A DNA stretch of 23,436 bases, from NCBI GenBank assembly GCA_027717875.1, contig JALLOL010000012.1, positions 1 to 23,436 on the forward strand. Reading direction: 5' to 3'. Below, piece by piece: positions 1-6,503 of the stretch; position 1 is the stretch's first letter; each line of letters begins with the position of its first letter. The notes under the pieces were generated by a model, which worked only from the letters and a program-made list of their open reading frames with translations, did not search any database and was not told where the DNA came from. The translations under genes and the position numbers were made by a program. This DNA comes from Acidobacteria bacterium AH-259-L09 (GTDB taxonomy: Bacteria; Acidobacteriota; UBA6911; RPQK01).

Positions 1-1
1 C

Positions 2-205
2 CTCGGCACTCAGCGGTTCATCATCGGCAGGTACCCGCTCCAGGCTCCTGGAAACGATATCCGTGCCCTGATCTCTTAGGTACTCGAGCTCCCAAATTAA
101 GCAACTCGGCCTCACGTGGATCATCAGGATACTTTTCCAGCACTTGGCAGGAACTCAGCGCAGTTTCCAGCGCGGCGATGGTCAGCTGCTCGGCCAATCG
201 CTCCT
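2..205 (-). other. possible coding remnant at window edge, unknown
   Basis: Downstream of the RelE-like toxin on the minus strand, two overlapping open stretches read like protein. The first contains DEERLAEQLTIAALETAL and begins right after the toxin stop. A second, in another frame, contains ELEYLRDQGTDIVSRSLERV and runs off the left edge. One frameshift near 100 would join them. No ATG start is visible and I do not recognise a family. It could be a third gene of the toxin-antitoxin operon or a decayed gene. Confidence is low because it rests only on amino-acid composition. Confidence 0.25.
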
Positions 206-211
206 CGTCGG

Positions 212-532
212 TTATTCTTCGAGGAGCTTTCGAAACTTTTCGTACACGTCGGCCACAGAGCCTTCCTGACGGATGCCCACATAGAAAACAATCAACGCGG
301 GAATAATTTCATCGTCTAGTTTGAAGGACGGGTCGACTCGAAAAATCACCCGGTAGCGCCCTGCCACCGGGGCAGATTGGTAGGGGAAGAGATCTCCTCT
401 CAGGTTCTTTCCCAAATCGGGATTAGCTGCCACAGTTTCTAGTTTCTTTGGCAAAGAATTTCGAACAAAAAGGGGAAGTTTCTTGATCAGTCGCTGAGCG
501 GTAGCTGTGTAGACGATCCTGTAAGAACCCAT
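212..532 (-). CDS. RelE/ParE-family toxin
   Basis: A 106-residue protein of the size and layout of the RelE/ParE superfamily of ribosome-dependent mRNA interferases or gyrase poisons. The N-terminal strand YRIVYTATAQRLIKKLP is followed by the helical segment with LPKKLETVAANPDLGKNLRG. The core strand SAPVAGRYRVIFRVD matches the family signature (a G-x-Y-R-V/I core), and a C-terminal FYVGIR strand is followed by a basic helix ending in YEKFRKLLEE. It lies 17 nt after the stop of the Phd-like gene, in the usual antitoxin-first order, so the two very probably form one transcript. The reading frame is intact. Which of the two biochemical activities it has cannot be read from the sequence. Confidence 0.88.
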   Translation of the reverse strand: MGSYRIVYTATAQRLIKKLPLFVRNSLPKKLETVAANPDLGKNLRGDLFPYQSAPVAGRYRVIFRVDPSFKLDDEIIPALIVFYVGIRQEGSVADVYEKFRKLLEE

Positions 533-549
533 CCTCTACTTGGGCTCTC

Positions 550-846
550 TCAAGAAAACAACTCTTGGTGAGATACCCAGCGGCCAGACCTGAGATCCTT
601 CTCGCCTTCTTGGATAGCCTTCATGGCTTTGTCATCGCTCTGGATACTGAGTCTTTCAAGCTGTCGCTGCAGGTCCCAGATCACTTCAAGATAGCGGCGT
701 AATTGATCCCGGTTGATCAGAGTGACTTCAACTCGCGAATTTTGAGACACACTGATCGGTCCTTGGCCCGCCGCTACCCGCTCGATCAACTTGTTAAATT
801 GACTCCGAGCCTCACTGACCGAAATAATTTCTTCCAAAGGTTTCAT
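550..846 (-). CDS. Phd/YefM-family antitoxin
   Basis: A 98-residue antitoxin. The N-terminal part IISVSEARSQFNKLIERVAAG is the typical Phd/YefM DNA-binding fold, followed by a strand ISVSQNSRVEVTLINRDQ and a long helical C-terminus expected to wrap the toxin. ATG at 846 is preceded by AGAGGTG at a good distance. It is the first gene of the operon with the RelE/ParE-like toxin downstream. Antitoxins of this family repress their own promoter, and a candidate -10 box lies just upstream. Confidence 0.87.
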   Translation of the reverse strand: MKPLEEIISVSEARSQFNKLIERVAAGQGPISVSQNSRVEVTLINRDQLRRYLEVIWDLQRQLERLSIQSDDKAMKAIQEGEKDLRSGRWVSHQELFS

Positions 847-870
847 GCCGCACCTCTTGTTGCATCAGGT

Positions 871-876
871 ATTGTA
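871..876 (-). promoter_or_regulatory. candidate -10 box of the Phd-RelE operon
   Basis: On the minus strand TACAAT follows TTTTATGG, 24 nt before the ATG at 846. No good -35 hexamer is visible at 17 nt, so this is only a candidate. Confidence 0.35.
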
Positions 877-996
877 CCATAAAACGGCTTCTTCGCGTAG
901 CGCAAACTGCCGCACAGAATCACCTCACCAGTCTCAACCACGGTTTACCAGCCGGGGTCGCCTTTTGTGTCCTCTGTGCCGCCCTTTCAGGATCAG

Positions 997-1157
997 AGCC
1001 CTGTAAGGGCAACACGACACCTTCTCGGATCTCGATTCCAATGAGACGCTTCTGGTGATCGAGGTCCACAGTGAGCCCGTCTTAAATGTCGATGTGATCC
1101 ACAGGCTTGCCGGAAGGCAGAACGCCTGGACGATAGCCCGGTAAGGGCAACACGACA
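997..1157. repeat. 23-bp direct repeats bracketing a DUF2283 fragment
   Basis: Two copies of a 23-bp unit (997-1019 and 1135-1157) differ at one position and share the core GTAAGGGCAACACGACA. They face the same way and enclose the DUF2283 gene remnant almost exactly. They could be ends of a small mobile element, or dispersed repeats that recombined. The short open frames across this region (934-1190) are repeat translations, not genes. Confidence 0.7.
1027..1110 (-). pseudogene. DUF2283 gene fragment with in-frame stop
   Basis: The minus strand translates as KPVDHIDI, a TAA stop at 1082-1084, then DGLTVDLDHQKRLIGIEI. This matches residues of the intact DUF2283 gene at 10453-10668, with a GAG-to-TAA type change at the stop. 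Both ends of the gene are missing, and the fragment is cut off by the 23-bp direct repeats on each side. Its position upstream of the first S26B copy mirrors that of the intact gene upstream of the second copy, so the duplicated block once included DUF2283. Confidence 0.8.
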
Positions 1158-1164
1158 ACAGTGT

Positions 1165-1395
1165 AAACCACCGTTGACATTTTGTGCCAATTCAGGGATT
1201 TTCCCCCTACAGCAAGAACCCCTCCGTTTTACCTATAAGTAACTGATTAATCAATAGTTAACTCATATTTCCTAGCCATACCACGAGACCTCAGAAACCT
1301 GGCACAGAACGTGCCGTAGAAGGGTCTACTTGAGCCGAGGTATAGGCACGGGCACGCCGATCGGGTAGGAGACCTGAGTACGGAGATTGAGGCAA
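1165..1395 (+). promoter_or_regulatory. conserved leader of the S26B locus, copy 1
   Basis: About 230 bp here align along their whole length with 10981-11205, which lies in the same place before the second S26B gene. Shared blocks include TTGACATTTTGTGCC (TTGACA at 1174-1179), AGGGATTTTCCCCC, TTTTACCTATAA followed by TAACTGATTAAT, and a 3' part with CTAC and GTAG segments that could close a stem around GTATAGGCAC. The spacing suggests a promoter plus a long 5' leader. I do not recognise a known riboswitch. Confidence 0.5.
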
Positions 1396-1952
1396 ATGTC
1401 AAACGGTTTCGCATCGAAATTACTTCTGGATCTCACGGCTGAGCTTCTGAGCCGGGGTACCAGCGTGCGCTTCCGGCCCAGTGGGAGGAGTATGTATCCG
1501 AGCATCCGGGAGGGAGAGGTGATTACGGTCGAGCCTGTGGAGCCATCGGATGTCAAGCGGGGAGACATTATCCTGTACCGCTCTGAGAGGGGCGTCATTG
1601 CTCATCGGATCGTGCAGGTGAGCTGTTCACAGGCTGAAGCGGACACATATGCGGAGCCGCAGGCTTTAGTCTGCGGGCCAGTTCAACCGGATCCCAGCGG
1701 GATGCCCTGGTGTTCAGGTTGCAGGGCGATGCCTCCCTCTGCTGCGACGAACCCGTTGCGGCGCGCCATATTTTAGGCCGGGTCGTTGGCGTCGAGCGGG
1801 ATGGCCGCAGCATTGCCCTGGCCAGCCGAGGAGCTAAAATGTGGCACAGGGTCCGCCTGTTGGCCTCTCGGCTCAAAGGGCGGATCTGTGAAGGCGGGAC
1901 CGGTTCTCACTCTGATCTCAGGGTTTCTGCAGCGGGCCTGGCTCAAGGATGA
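1396..1952 (+). pseudogene. S26B signal-peptidase-like gene, copy 1, frameshifted
   Basis: The N-terminal half is clearly homologous to the gene at 11206: SGRSMYPSIREGEVITVEPV carries the catalytic-Ser motif, and ERGVIAHRIVQV the S26B-type histidine. At about 1650-1655 two extra bases relative to copy 2 shift the frame, exactly at the left edge of a REP-like palindrome. The second half continues in another frame as GFSLRASSTGS, LQGDASLCCDEPV and LGRVVGVERDGRSIALASRG, up to a stop at 1950-1952. Restoring 2 nt would give one protein of about 185 residues. The start is ATG at 1396, aligned with copy 2; a TTG nine bases earlier is less likely. It is followed by a secreted-protein start, as in copy 2. 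Confidence 0.85.
1654..1679. repeat. REP-like palindrome, copy in S26B pseudogene
   Basis: Imperfect palindrome with GCCGCAGGC, a TTTAG loop and CTGCGGGCC. It matches palindromes at 11461-11487 (inside the other S26B gene) and 10349-10375 (intergenic). Confidence 0.7.
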
Positions 1953-1981
1953 GGCGAATGTGTGAAGCTTTACGATCGAAG

Positions 1982-2240
1982 ATGAAAAGATTGCTGTTGT
2001 CGAGAATCACCATTTTCGGACTTCTGTTCCTGGCTGCTCTTGTGCTCATGGTTAAAGAAGCGTACGCGGCGGCCCCGGCGGTTGAGACCTTCTCGGTCGC
2101 GGGCACTAACGGCAACTCAACCTTGATCAACGTCCTCAAGCCCTCGGGACGGTCGAGTACGACCTGCTGGTCGCCATTATGTCCACCGACTCCGAGCCGG
2201 GTGGCGGTGAGACGCTCACGGCTAAGGTACTAGTCCGCAT
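1982..2240 (+). pseudogene. 5' remnant of a secreted protein
   Basis: ATG at 1982 opens a clear signal peptide: MKRLLLSRITIFGLLFLA, then a cleavage-like VKEAYAAA. After it comes VETFSVAGTNGNSTLINVL-KPSG. Near 2145-2155 the frame shifts, and the homologous reading continues as TVEYDLLVAIMSTDSEPGGG with ETLTA. This N-terminal module (a short Ser/Thr-rich strand, then KPSGT, then LLVAI) is common at the start of large bacterial exoproteins. Similarity fades after about 2240. It occupies the same place relative to S26B as the giant protein at 11902, although the two N-termini are not alike. Confidence 0.7.
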
Positions 2241-2249
2241 TTCTTACAC

Positions 2250-2500
2250 CCGCTCGTCACCTAGCGGCGGAAGGGCGGGCCTGACAAGGCGCGCGACCCG
2301 AGGCCCCCGCAAGCGGACTGTAGGGTACGCTGATGAGGCCGACCGAGCGGAACGCAGGCCGGATCATTGCGCCGATGCAGTAGAGCGGGTGTGAGAAATG
2401 CGGACTCAACCTTCTTGGCGAGATTCAACTACCGGGAGAAACCGCACGCACCGCAATGGGCGAAATGGCGGCCGGCGGAGACTCACACTACCAGTGTCAA
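2250..2500. other. gene-free stretch between remnant and first attC
   Basis: Only short overlapping open frames with no recognisable protein character. It is probably decayed DNA from the truncated exoprotein gene or from an old cassette. Confidence 0.4.
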
Positions 2501-2624
2501 CGACAACCACCGCTTCAGCCGACCCCAAGCGCGACGGTGGTCTTGCTGCATGCAAATCTCTGTGTCGCTATTGCATCTTGTTATAGTTGCTGCTGCTTGT
2601 GGCGGCTGAACCTTATCGTTAGGC
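2500..2624 (+). other. degenerate attC-like site A
   Basis: The right side is a typical attC 3' end: GGCGGCTGAACCTTATCGTTAGGC, with R' box GTTAGGC at 2618-2624. A matching inner arm CGCTTCAGCCGAC lies near 2511-2523. The left R'' box is poor (CAAC only), so the left border is approximate. Confidence 0.45.
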
Positions 2625-2660
2625 CGCTCCAACACTCGCTCCGCGTTAGGAGGGACTGTT

Positions 2661-3401
2661 ATGCCCAAACACCTGATGGTGATCATTGCCGGGATCGTGC
2701 TCCTGCTTCTCGTGATCCTGGTCTTGATCGCCCAATTCAGCCCTGGTGAGGCCAGAACTCTTCGGGGTGTTGACCTGGAGGATATGACCTACCAGGAGGT
2801 CGAGTTCCCCAATCCCACGCAGGGCATCAACCTCGCAGGAATGCTCTTCCTTCCCGAGGGCGATGGCCCATTTCCAGCCGTCGTTGTCATCCACGGATCG
2901 GGGACCAGCCACAGGAACAATACCTGGTATCTCACGTTCACCAGATACCTGCAGGATCACGGCATCGCCGTCCTACTCCCAGATAAGCGCGGATCTGAAT
3001 CATCTGAGGGAAACTGGCGGACAGCCTCTTTCGAGGACCTTGCCACGGACACGCTATCCGCTATCTCCTACCTGCAGGCCCAACATCCCCAAACGATCTA
3101 CATACGCAACATCGCACAGAAGGAGTTCTGGGACGCTGTAGGAAACTTCGATCCCATTCGGTATTGGCAGGATGTGAACGTCCCTTCACTCGTGCTATAC
3201 GGCCAGCTAGACACCAACGTTCCCTCGCAAACGAGCGCAGACAGGCTAGCAGCCCTCGGCAATCCCAACGTCGAGGTCGCCATTTTTGAGGGATCTGGGC
3301 ATCCGCTTGAGGACCCAGAATGGATGGGGGATAGCTATTTCCGCCAGGATGCTCTGGAGCTGATCCGTGATTTCATTGTTGAGGCAACCCTGGCTCCGTG
3401 A
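2661..3401 (+). CDS. alpha/beta hydrolase, internally deleted
   Basis: A 246-residue membrane-anchored alpha/beta-hydrolase-like protein. Residues 6-25 form one hydrophobic N-terminal helix (an anchor or uncleaved signal). Then come GMLFLPEGDGPFPAVVVIHG and the oxyanion-type HGSG, the PDKRGS motif, and at the C-terminus YGQLDTNVPS with the acid residue and EGSGHPLEDP with the catalytic His. The nucleophile elbow G-x-S-x-G is absent: helix ISYLQAQHP runs straight into the unrelated-looking IYIRNIAQKEF, just where about 80 or more residues of the fold should be. The deletion is in frame, so the protein may be made but is probably not an active esterase. AGGAGGG at 2648-2654 sets the ATG. It lies between attC sites A and B as cassette cargo. 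Confidence 0.8.
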   Translation: MPKHLMVIIAGIVLLLLVILVLIAQFSPGEARTLRGVDLEDMTYQEVEFPNPTQGINLAGMLFLPEGDGPFPAVVVIHGSGTSHRNNTWYLTFTRYLQDHGIAVLLPDKRGSESSEGNWRTASFEDLATDTLSAISYLQAQHPQTIYIRNIAQKEFWDAVGNFDPIRYWQDVNVPSLVLYGQLDTNVPSQTSADRLAALGNPNVEVAIFEGSGHPLEDPEWMGDSYFRQDALELIRDFIVEATLAP

Positions 3402-3439
3402 GGCTGTATCTTCAGCGTCAACTCGGTTCCAGAGGAGCG

Positions 3440-3525
3440 GCCTAACCCCTGGAGCGGACCCGGCTTCAGCGCGCCGCGAATTCGAGAGTTGATCAGCCGG
3501 GCCGCTTAGCTCGTAGCCGTTAGGC
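3440..3525 (+). other. attC recombination site B
   Basis: R'' box GCCTAAC (3440-3446) and R' box GTTAGGC (3519-3525), 86 bp overall. The inner arms around GGAGCGGACC and GGGCCGCTTAGCTCG give the imperfect palindrome expected of an integron attC. Confidence 0.75.
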
Positions 3526-3563
3526 AGATGGACCGGCTTTCCAAAGTTTGCTAGAGTTAAGGT

Positions 3564-3800
3564 TTGAAGTTTACCCGGTACTTCGAAGCGATGCGACGCC
3601 GTCCTGACCGGGCCACAATTCAACTGGAGTGGATTCAAAGAGTGGTGGAAAACCCGATCAAAGAAATCGTTCAAAAGGATGGTCGCATTCGTCGATGGGC
3701 GCCTATTCCCGAAATGGACGGAAAATTCCTCCGGGTTATTCTGTTGCCGGATGGCGAAACCGTACACAACGCCTTTTTCGACCGGTCTTTTGAGCCATGA
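3564..3800 (+). CDS. DUF4258-like small protein
   Basis: A 78-residue protein beginning KFTRYFEAMRRRPDR, then WIQRVVENPIKEIVQKDGRI, WAPIPEMDGKFLRVILL and ETVHNAFFDRSF. The helix / P-x-x-E / strand / LRVI-strand order resembles the DUF4258 group of small toxin-like proteins. I used the TTG at 3564 because the preceding KFTRYFE segment looks coded; ATG at 3591 is the alternative. Its stop overlaps the ATG of the DUF2283 gene (ATGA), so the two are translationally coupled. The pair is one cassette between attC B and C. The role is unknown; DUF4258/DUF2283 neighbours are often suspected to be toxin-antitoxin modules. Confidence 0.72.
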   Translation: MKFTRYFEAMRRRPDRATIQLEWIQRVVENPIKEIVQKDGRIRRWAPIPEMDGKFLRVILLPDGETVHNAFFDRSFEP

Positions 3801-3994
3801 AAATCAAATACTTTCAAGATACAGACACTCTTCACATTGAGTTCCGGAAGGGCGAGGTAGTTGAAACTAGGGACTTGGATGAGAACACGCTCCTTGACAT
3901 CGATCGTGAAGGTAACATTTGCGCGATTACAATCGAACATGCCCGAGAGCGCGCCGACATCCCATCATTCTCATACGAGCAGATCACTGCCTAA
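3797..3994 (+). CDS. DUF2283 family protein
   Basis: A 65-residue DUF2283 protein: MKIKYFQDTDTLHIEFR, the ETRDLDENTLLDIDREGNI segment and the ITIEHA strand are the family pattern. It is coupled to the upstream DUF4258-like gene by an ATGA overlap. Its TAA stop (3992-3994) lies inside the R'' box of attC C, so gene end and recombination site share bases, as is typical of compact integron cassettes. Molecular function is not established. Confidence 0.83.
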   Translation: MKIKYFQDTDTLHIEFRKGEVVETRDLDENTLLDIDREGNICAITIEHARERADIPSFSYEQITA

Positions 3995-4051
3995 CAAGCG
4001 CATCCAGCGGACCTCCCTGCGTTCGGCCGCCGATGCGCCGGGTCGTTAGGC
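3989..4051 (+). other. attC recombination site C
   Basis: R'' GCCTAAC (3989-3995) and R' GTTAGGC (4045-4051), 63 bp. Inner arms GCGCATCCAGCGGAC and GCCGCCGATGCGC pair with bulges, as in attC sites. Confidence 0.85.
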
Positions 4052-4113
4052 ATCCTGAAGGCCGTGTTGAGAGCCAAGACCAGTATCTACATTCCGCTCT
4101 GAGAGGTGACCAA

Positions 4114-5325
4114 ATGCGCCTGACCCCCCATTGGATCACAATAGTCCCTGGGCTGGTCATCGTGATCTCACCTCATTCGCTCCCGGCGGCTCACATCAAC
4201 GGCCGTCCGGTGGCGCAGGCTGCAAAGGCTGCGGACACGACAAGTTACCCGCAGTTCAGTCGTGTGGTGCTGCTGGAGAACACTTCGGAGACCTCGGCCA
4301 ACGTCAGCATCGGGGACCTCAATGCCGACGGCAATCTCGACATCGTCCTTGCCAAGGGCCGGCATTGGCCACTCGTGAACCGGGTACTCTTCGGCGACGG
4401 CCACGGAGGGTTTCCGCTCGCGCATGATCTCGGCGAGGTATCGGACCGCTCGTATTCCGGTCGACTGGTGGACATCGATGGTGACGGCGATCTCGATGTC
4501 GTCATCAGCAACGACAGACCCGATCCGAAGCGGGTATATCTGAATGACGGGAAGGGTAACTTCCACGAGTGGTCCACGTACGGCCGCCCGGAGTGGCCAA
4601 CAAGAAACGCCAGCGTCGCAGATGTCAATGGTGACGGCTTGCCCGACATCATCGTTGCCAACCGGACCGGCGGCCGCGGAGGTGCCAATTACATCTGCCT
4701 CAACAAAGGTAAGGGCCAGTTCGACGCCGACTGCATCGCGTTCTCAAACGAATCGGCAACGACCATCACGGCTGCTGATTTCGGTCGTGACGGGGTGATC
4801 GATCTCGCGGTGCCACATCGCGACGGTGGCCAGAGCTATGTCTACCTCAACGACGGCAACGCCGGCTTCTCCAATGCCAAGCGGATTCCCTTTGGACCGC
4901 CCAACGCCGCGATTCGGATGGCCGAAGCGGCGGATCTCGACGGTGACCGCCTTCTGGACATCGTGGCGATCGACCGGCGGCGGGGTGTTTCCGTCTATTT
5001 CCGCCAAAGCGATTACACGTTCTCATCGGGCGTTGCGATCGGTGACCCCAGCATCGTGCCGTACGCGCTCGCCGTGGGCGACCTAAACCTCGATGGCACG
5101 ATCGATATCGTCGTTGGGAACGTCGAAGCGGCGTCAACGGTTTATTTCAGCGACGGCTCAGGCCGACACTTCACGCCTGTGCAATTCGGGGACAACAAGG
5201 GAGCGGCGTACGCCTTCGCCATTGCCGATCTCGACAGAGATGGTCGTCCCGATATCGCGGTCGCACGATCGGGCGCACCGAATGCCGTGTACTTCGCCGC
5301 TCCTCCATCGCCCGAGGGTCGATGA
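4114..5325 (+). CDS. secreted FG-GAP/VCBS seven-repeat propeller protein
   Basis: A 403-residue protein with an N-terminal signal peptide (WITIVPGLVIVISPHSLPAA) and then seven Asp-rich calcium-loop repeats: DLNADGNLDIV, DIDGDGDLDVV, DVNGDGLPDII, DFGRDGVIDLA, DLDGDRLLDIV, DLNLDGTIDIV and DLDRDGRPDIA. Each ends a blade of about 50-55 residues, which fits one complete seven-bladed integrin-alpha-like beta-propeller. There is no catalytic domain or anchor, so an extracellular binding role is likely. ATG at 4114 is chosen over an open frame running back to 3919, because GAGAGGTG lies 5 nt upstream and the signal peptide starts there. It sits in the cassette that begins at the attC C cut point. Confidence 0.85.
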   Translation: MRLTPHWITIVPGLVIVISPHSLPAAHINGRPVAQAAKAADTTSYPQFSRVVLLENTSETSANVSIGDLNADGNLDIVLAKGRHWPLVNRVLFGDGHGGFPLAHDLGEVSDRSYSGRLVDIDGDGDLDVVISNDRPDPKRVYLNDGKGNFHEWSTYGRPEWPTRNASVADVNGDGLPDIIVANRTGGRGGANYICLNKGKGQFDADCIAFSNESATTITAADFGRDGVIDLAVPHRDGGQSYVYLNDGNAGFSNAKRIPFGPPNAAIRMAEAADLDGDRLLDIVAIDRRRGVSVYFRQSDYTFSSGVAIGDPSIVPYALAVGDLNLDGTIDIVVGNVEAASTVYFSDGSGRHFTPVQFGDNKGAAYAFAIADLDRDGRPDIAVARSGAPNAVYFAAPPSPEGR

Positions 5326-5358
5326 CCTATCAGGCGTGCCCAGTTTTGTCGGCTGGAT

Positions 5359-5386
5359 GCCTAACCCGCGAGAGTGCAGAAGTTGC
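5359..5386 (+). other. truncated attC-like site D (5' half)
   Basis: GCCTAAC at 5359-5365 followed by CCGCGAGAGTGCAG looks like the left half of an attC after the FG-GAP gene. No matching right half follows; instead a giant-gene 3' remnant begins by 5412. Confidence 0.4.
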
Positions 5387-5411
5387 GTTTGAACTGGCGG
5401 CCGGAAGCCCT

Positions 5412-5481
5412 TTTGCCCTTTTCGGGGACTTTGCCTCTGAATTTCTGGCTTCGGTTGAGGCTCAGAGATAAGCCATCCGCC
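5412..5481 (+). pseudogene. 3' terminal fragment of a giant-exoprotein paralog
   Basis: Seventy bases match the very end of the giant gene (21787-21856), with three differences. They encode FALFGDFASEFLASVEAQR and a TAA stop (5469-5471), plus ten conserved 3' bases. All three differences are third-position and synonymous (GGG/GGA, GTT/GTC, GAG/GAA), so both ends evolved as protein-coding before this one was cut. Upstream of 5412 the match ends abruptly. Confidence 0.85.
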
Positions 5482-5629
5482 TTCCGCCATCGCCCTTCAG
5501 CCTCCACCCTATCAGGCAGCGACCTCGTCTTCCCGGATTCCGTTGACGAATCTGACGTTCTCCTGATGTCCGGTACCGTTTTCCCCACTCTGTTTGTGCG
5601 GGGGCAGGCTCTTTCCTTTCAGCTGTACA
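5482..5629. other. gene-free stretch before attC E
   Basis: Non-coding. It includes CCTCCACCCT, also found just after the giant gene, so part of it is probably the old 3' flank of the lost paralog. Confidence 0.35.
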
Positions 5630-5688
5630 GCCTAACGGCTGGGCATGCACCTGCGGGCGAAGCCCGCAGGTGCATGCCCTTGTTAGGC
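5630..5688 (+). other. attC recombination site E with perfect hairpin
   Basis: R'' GCCTAAC (5630-5636) and R' GTTAGGC (5682-5688). The inner arms form an uninterrupted 18-bp stem (5641-5658 with 5662-5679) around a GAA loop. The VapC stop codon, read on the minus strand, lies in R'. Confidence 0.72.
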
Positions 5689-6075
5689 CCCGGCTGTGAC
5701 CGTATCGGGATAGGCGCGAATTGCCGCATCCTCGGTTGCGATGGTTAGTCCGTGCTGTTTTGCTTGACAGATCAACATTCGGTCAAATGGATCACGGTGA
5801 AGGGACGGAAGTTTCGGCAGTTGCGCGACACTTTCTTCGTCTAAGGCAAGGCTGGCGATCCTGTGCCGTTCGCGTTGTTTCGGAAGATAAACTTCTGGCG
5901 GTTCCGGCACCGGTAGTTTACCCAATTGATGTTTGATGATTGCCTCCCATACTGAAACGACGCTGAAGTATACTTCGTTGTCAGGGTCTTGAATGTTCTC
6001 CTGCAAAGTGTTGGACAAGCGCGGATCCCTGCTGATGAACCAAAGGAAGATGTGAGTATCGAGCAGGAGTTTCAT
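5683..6075 (-). CDS. VapC-type PIN-domain toxin
   Basis: A complete 130-residue PIN-domain ribonuclease of the VapC type. The acidic metal-binding residues are present: Asp6 in LLLDTHIFLW, Glu44 in SVVSVWEAI, and Asp95/Asp98 in SLHRDPFDRML, followed by ICQAKQHGL and TIATEDAAI. The start overlaps the antitoxin stop (ATGA). Its TAA stop falls inside the R' box of attC E, so the module is inserted antisense to the array, as toxin-antitoxin cassettes in large integrons can be. No lesion is visible, unlike most other toxins in the window. Confidence 0.92.
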   Translation of the reverse strand: MKLLLDTHIFLWFISRDPRLSNTLQENIQDPDNEVYFSVVSVWEAIIKHQLGKLPVPEPPEVYLPKQRERHRIASLALDEESVAQLPKLPSLHRDPFDRMLICQAKQHGLTIATEDAAIRAYPDTVTAGA

Positions 6076-6311
6076 GAGCCCTCAAATTGCCTCAAGACCT
6101 CTTCGGGCAAAGGGTCATTGAAATCATCTGGTACTCGAAATTCCCCCGCGCACAGGCCGAACGGTCGCCGTTCTCGTCCCCTGGTTGTCACTGGTTTCAG
6201 TTCCGCCACCGGTTTGTCAGCTTGCAGGATGACAAGGGTTTCGCCCGCCTGGACTCGGCGGAGGTAACCGAGGAAGTCGCGTTGGATTTCGTCGACATTT
6301 ATCGTAGCCAT
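6072..6311 (-). CDS. Phd-like (VapB) antitoxin
   Basis: A 79-residue antitoxin starting MATINVDEIQRDFLGYLRRV, a Phd/YefM-type N-terminal fold, followed by ETLVILQADKPVAELKPV and an acidic C-terminal tail ending PLPEEVLRQFEGS. ATG at 6311 is preferred over the in-frame GTG/ATG-like codons upstream because conservation begins there. There is no Shine-Dalgarno site, but a promoter-like -35/-10 pair ends 6 nt before the ATG, so translation may be leaderless. It overlaps the VapC start by 4 nt. Confidence 0.87.
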   Translation of the reverse strand: MATINVDEIQRDFLGYLRRVQAGETLVILQADKPVAELKPVTTRGRERRPFGLCAGEFRVPDDFNDPLPEEVLRQFEGS

Positions 6312-6317
6312 GACGTT

Positions 6318-6347
6318 ATGATAAACAGGTTTCAGATGTGGCTGCAA
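6318..6347 (-). promoter_or_regulatory. candidate leaderless promoter of VapBC cassette
   Basis: On the minus strand TTGCAG (6347-6342) and TATCAT (6323-6318) are separated by 18 nt, and the ATG follows 6 nt after the -10. The promoter fills the gap between the gene and attC F (6352). Confidence 0.5.
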
Positions 6348-6351
6348 GAGG

Positions 6352-6411
6352 GGCTAACGGCCAGCGCTTCAGCCGCACTCGAAGCATGTCGGCTGCAAGC
6401 GTGGGTTGAAC
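6352..6411 (+). other. attC recombination site F
   Basis: R'' GGCTAAC (6352-6358) and R' GTTGAAC (6405-6411), 60 bp. Arms CGCTTCAGCCG and CGGCTGCAAGCG pair with one extra base in the right arm, the extrahelical base typical of attC sites. Confidence 0.8.
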
Positions 6412-6414
6412 TAA

Positions 6415-6431
6415 ATCCGCCTTTGGCGGAT
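6415..6431. repeat. 7-bp stem inverted repeat
   Basis: ATCCGCC TTT GGCGGAT, a perfect hairpin just after attC F. It could act as a weak terminator, but no clear T-run follows. Confidence 0.4.
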
Positions 6432-6503
6432 AGATAAAGGCATTTTTCCTCAGGCCACGGATTTTCTCATTCACTTCAATCTGTTGTTGGCTCACGATCC
6501 TTC

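Noticed and set aside
934..1190. Two overlapping open frames with the repeated peptide SCCPYRA
   Set aside because: They are translations of the 23-bp repeats and of the DUF2283 remnant in the wrong frame.
1161..1190. End of an IS21-like element (GTGTAAAC...TTGACATTTTGTGCC)
   Set aside because: The motif looks like a transposon end, but it is shared as part of a longer leader conserved in both S26B loci, and no transposase or paired end was found.
3919..4113. Upstream extension of the FG-GAP gene
   Set aside because: It runs through the DUF2283 gene and attC C in another frame; the signal peptide and ribosome site start at 4114.
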